Of a stretch of DNA of 8,233 nt, positions 6,786 to 8,233 are shown one piece after another. The notes beneath the pieces were generated by a model. The model was not told the DNA's origin. It did not search any database and worked only from the letters and a program-made list of their open reading frames with translations. Both the position numbers and the translations under genes were made by a program. The stretch's first letter is position 1. The number at the start of each line of letters is the position of its first letter. This stretch comes from Rhodospirillaceae bacterium (GTDB lineage Bacteria > Pseudomonadota > Alphaproteobacteria > DSM-16000 > Inquilinaceae). Where the stretch lies: positions 1 to 8,233 of the forward strand of contig JAGQRL010000166.1 in assembly GCA_020425485.1 (NCBI GenBank), written 5' to 3'.

Positions 6786-6791
6786 CCTCCT
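6786..6791 (-). promoter_or_regulatory. ribosome binding site deciding the dctP start
   Basis: The minus strand reads AGGAGG, 5 nt before the ATG at 6780, so translation starts there and not at the upstream in-frame ATG at 6975. Confidence 0.85.
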
Positions 6792-6862
6792 CATTCCGGT
6801 GCGTTGAGAGTCTTCTCGTTGAAGGCGTTCGACGGCGCTTTTTGCCGTGGCAGCTTCCAAGG

Positions 6863-6899
6863 CTATGCCGAGCCGTTAGCACCCCGCCAGGGGGCATAG
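6863..6899 (-). other. structured element in the dctP leader
   Basis: CTATGCC (6863-6869) and GGCATAG (6893-6899) form a perfect 7-bp inverted repeat in the untranslated leader of dctP. On the minus-strand RNA the intervening sequence can form a small C-run/G-run hairpin (around 6881-6895) that competes for the same C residues. It lies about 80 nt before the dctP ATG. It could be a stabilising or regulatory structure; it matches no riboswitch class I know. Confidence 0.4.
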
Positions 6900-6956
6900 T
6901 GCGCGGATCGGCGATCCAACTTGCAGGGTGGCAGCGATCTCCACTTGCGCTGGTGA

Positions 6957-6972
6957 ATATTTCGTGAAATAT
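6957..6972. promoter_or_regulatory. candidate operator palindrome
   Basis: ATATTTC-gt-GAAATAT is a perfect 7-bp inverted repeat with a 2-bp centre. It spans the -10 box and expected start site of the dctP promoter candidate, where a repressor would block RNA polymerase. The adjacent GntR gene is the obvious candidate protein. The site is not the usual GT-N-AC core reported for FadR-type sites, so the pairing is inferred from position and symmetry. Confidence 0.5.
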
Positions 6973-6994
6973 CAAGATATCTGTTGAACGTCAA
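6966..6994 (-). promoter_or_regulatory. candidate sigma70-type promoter of the dctP-dctQM-dgoD operon
   Basis: On the minus strand TTGACG (6994-6989) matches the -35 consensus at 5 of 6 positions. After a 17-nt spacer comes TATTTC (6971-6966), a weak -10 (3 of 6), which is common in GC-rich alphaproteobacteria where the -35 is better conserved. Transcription would start near 6959, leaving a leader of about 180 nt before dctP. Confidence 0.5.
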
Positions 6995-7096
6995 GTTAGT
7001 TTCGGACCGCGAACCGACGGCGACGGGGACCGCAGTCCAGTGGACCAGGCCATGCAAAGGAACGTCAGAGTCGATGGTGCAAGCCCGGAAGGGGCG

Positions 7097-7846
7097 ATGC
7101 GCCATGGCGGAGTGCGCGGCGACGGCACCGAGGAGTCGGTTGGCCGCAAGGGAACCTCCAGCCTGGCGGAGCTGGCCTATGACCGCATCGAAGAGCTGCT
7201 CGTCCACCTGGTCATAAAGCCGGGGGCCTATCTGCAGATCTCCGACCTGCAGGAGATGGTGCGGCTCGGCCGCTCGCCGGTGCTGGAAGCCACCCGGCGC
7301 TTCGCCCACGACACGCTGATGCGCATCCTGCCGCGCCGCGGGTTGCACGTCGCTCCCATCGACCTGGCGCGCGAACGCCGCCTGCTCAGGCTGCGCCGCG
7401 ACATGGAGCGGTTCGTGGTGGAACTGGCGGCCGAACGCGCCACCACGCTGCACCGCAGCCAGATGGCCCGCCTGATCGCCCGGCTGACGACGGAGCGCAC
7501 CACCGGCAACGTGCCGGAGTTCAACCGGCTGGACCGGCTGCTCGACCGCGTGGTGCTGCTGGCCGCCGCCGAGCCCTTCATCGCCTATTCGCTGAGGCCG
7601 CTGCGCACGCTGGTGCGCCGCACCGGCTACGTCTACCTCACCCGCATCGGCGAAATCGACGACTTCGCGGAGAACGTGGACGTCCATATCGAGCTGCTCA
7701 AGGCCATCGCGGCGGGGCAGGTGAAGGACGCCATCGCCGCATCCGATGCGCTGATCGACTTCAACGACCGGACGTTCGAGCCGCTGCAGCATCAGGTGGA
7801 GCCGGCCCTGCTGGACGCCAGCCTCGATCCGATCGACGACATCTGA
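7097..7846 (+). CDS. GntR-family transcriptional regulator, FCD (FadR-type) subfamily
   Basis: About 249 aa. Residues 28-89 form the winged helix-turn-helix (AYDRIEELLVHLVIKPG, then LGRSPVLEATRRF in place of the usual SRTPVREALRRL, then RRGLHVAPID). The rest is the helical FCD ligand-binding domain. FCD proteins usually hold a metal with Asp and three His; here Asp146 and His197 remain, but the D-x3-H histidine is Asp150 and the last one (H-x21-H) is Leu219, so the site is degenerate. It probably controls the divergent dctP operon and itself in response to a sugar acid. Start choice: ATG 7097 has GGAAGG 4 nt upstream. An ATG at 7052 and a GTG at 7040 are in frame, would add 15-19 residues of less biased codon use, and cannot be excluded. 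The dehydratase gene follows after 50 nt. Confidence 0.9.
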   Translation: MRHGGVRGDGTEESVGRKGTSSLAELAYDRIEELLVHLVIKPGAYLQISDLQEMVRLGRSPVLEATRRFAHDTLMRILPRRGLHVAPIDLARERRLLRLRRDMERFVVELAAERATTLHRSQMARLIARLTTERTTGNVPEFNRLDRLLDRVVLLAAAEPFIAYSLRPLRTLVRRTGYVYLTRIGEIDDFAENVDVHIELLKAIAAGQVKDAIAASDALIDFNDRTFEPLQHQVEPALLDASLDPIDDI

Positions 7847-7896
7847 CCGGGCGGGGCGCGCACCCCGGCCCCCCGCAAGCTGCTGGAGAGTTGGTG

Positions 7897-8233
7897 ATGG
7901 GCAAAGGCAACGGCGATGCGGCCGGCAAGCGGCCCCTGCGCAGCCGCCTGTGGTTCGACAACCCCGACAACCCGTCGATGACGGCCCTCTACCTGGAGCG
8001 CTACCTGAATTTCGGGCTGACGCGCGAGGAGCTGCAATCCGGCCGCCCCATCGTCGCCATCGCCCAGACGGGCAGCGACCTGGCGCCGTGCAACCGCCAC
8101 TTGGTGGACCTGGCGAGCCGGGTGCGCGACGGCATCCGCGATGCCGGCGGCATTCCCATCGAGTTTCCCTGCCACCCCATCCAGGAAACCGGCAAGCGCC
8201 CCACCGCAGCGCTCGACCGCAACCTCACCTATC
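7897..8233 (+). CDS. IlvD/Edd-family [Fe-S] dehydratase, N-terminal part (cut by window end)
   Basis: The first 112 residues of a protein that continues beyond the window. The ATG at 7897 has GGAGAG (7885-7890) 6 nt upstream. RSRLWFDNPDNPSMTALYLE (15-34), IAQTGSDLAPCNRHLVDLA (55-73) and PIQETGKRPTAALDRNLTY (94-112) are typical of the sugar-acid branch of the dihydroxy-acid/phosphogluconate dehydratase family. Cys65 is the expected first cysteine ligand of the iron-sulfur cluster; the other cluster residues lie outside. The family converts an aldonic acid (for example L-arabinonate, D-xylonate, D-gluconate) or a dihydroxy acid to the 2-keto-3-deoxy or 2-keto acid. Location beside a sugar-acid transporter and DgoD favours a sugar-acid role over branched-chain amino acid synthesis. 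It is probably co-transcribed with the regulator. Confidence 0.9.
   Translation, partial: MGKGNGDAAGKRPLRSRLWFDNPDNPSMTALYLERYLNFGLTREELQSGRPIVAIAQTGSDLAPCNRHLVDLASRVRDGIRDAGGIPIEFPCHPIQETGKRPTAALDRNLTY

Larger units (their letters stand above)
6781..7096. other. divergent control region between dctP and the GntR gene
   Basis: About 316 nt without a gene, separating the leftward transport/dehydratase operon from the rightward regulator/dehydratase pair. The stretch from about 6955 to 7002 is clearly more AT-rich than its surroundings and holds the promoter candidate and palindromes. Other structure: a hyphenated palindrome GGATCG-g-CGATCC (6905-6917), a perfect AGATATCT (6975-6982), and an imperfect direct repeat (gcgatc plus acttgc, at 6911-6924 and 6934-6948). 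No good promoter for the rightward regulator was found; partial matches overlap the same AT-rich core. Confidence 0.7.

Noticed and set aside
3433..6807. 1124-codon open frame on the plus strand across dgoD, dctQM and dctP
   Set aside because: It lies antisense to three clearly recognisable genes, is extremely His/Gln/Arg/Asp-rich without domain logic, and arises because the complementary GC-rich codons seldom give stops.
6781..6975. N-terminal extension of the dctP frame to an ATG at 6975
   Set aside because: It would place 65 unrelated residues before a clear signal peptide and would start upstream of the strong AGGAGG at 6786-6791, inside the promoter region.
7852..7867. CGGGG/CCCCG inverted repeat between the regulator and the IlvD/Edd gene as a terminator
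   Set aside because: The stem is only 5 bp with no U-run, in a short gap between co-oriented genes that are probably co-transcribed.

Overview
The window is GC-rich DNA, apart from one AT-rich island, and is most likely from an alphaproteobacterium (possibly a Rhodospirillales-type soil, marine or plant-associated heterotroph). This is an inference from base composition, TRAP-type transport and the FCD-type GntR regulator. No rRNA, tRNA, CRISPR array or complete insertion sequence was seen.

Right-hand part (2463-8233): this reads as a sugar-acid catabolic locus built around a divergent promoter region. Leftward from it run a periplasmic TRAP substrate-binding protein (5743-6780), a fused DctQ-DctM TRAP permease (3628-5628) and D-galactonate dehydratase DgoD (2463-3611), closely packed as one operon. 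Rightward run a GntR/FCD regulator (7097-7846) and, 50 nt later, the start of an IlvD/Edd-family [Fe-S] dehydratase cut by the window edge (7897-8233). A working model is that a hexonate-like acid is captured by DctP, imported by DctQM, dehydrated by DgoD to a 2-keto-3-deoxy acid, and that the regulator senses the acid or its product. The second dehydratase suggests that more than one sugar acid is handled. A candidate promoter with a 7-bp-arm palindrome over its -10 box lies in the divergent region, a structured leader of about 180 nt precedes dctP, and a 13-bp hairpin closed by a UUCG tetraloop separates dctP from dctQM.

Left-hand part (1-2430): three rightward genes. They are an isochorismatase-family cysteine hydrolase with an intact Asp-Lys-Cys triad (103-774), a small AT-rich orphan gene (1049-1264) in an AT-rich island, and a DapA/NanA-family protein (1476-2429). 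The last keeps the family fold signature but has lost every catalytic residue I can align, including the Schiff-base lysine, so it looks like a pseudoenzyme. A 26-bp stem-loop lies upstream of the hydrolase gene.

Just after the orphan gene is a 60-bp relic of a second isochorismatase-family gene: 17 of 20 residues match the intact gene around its active-site lysine, followed by a stop. The orphan gene therefore sits between an intact hydrolase gene and a fragment of a paralogue, which suggests insertion or recombination at this spot. The most noteworthy items are the DapA-fold pseudoenzyme, the relic-flanked AT-rich island, and the two RNA hairpins whose G-U pairs indicate which strand is the functional transcript.
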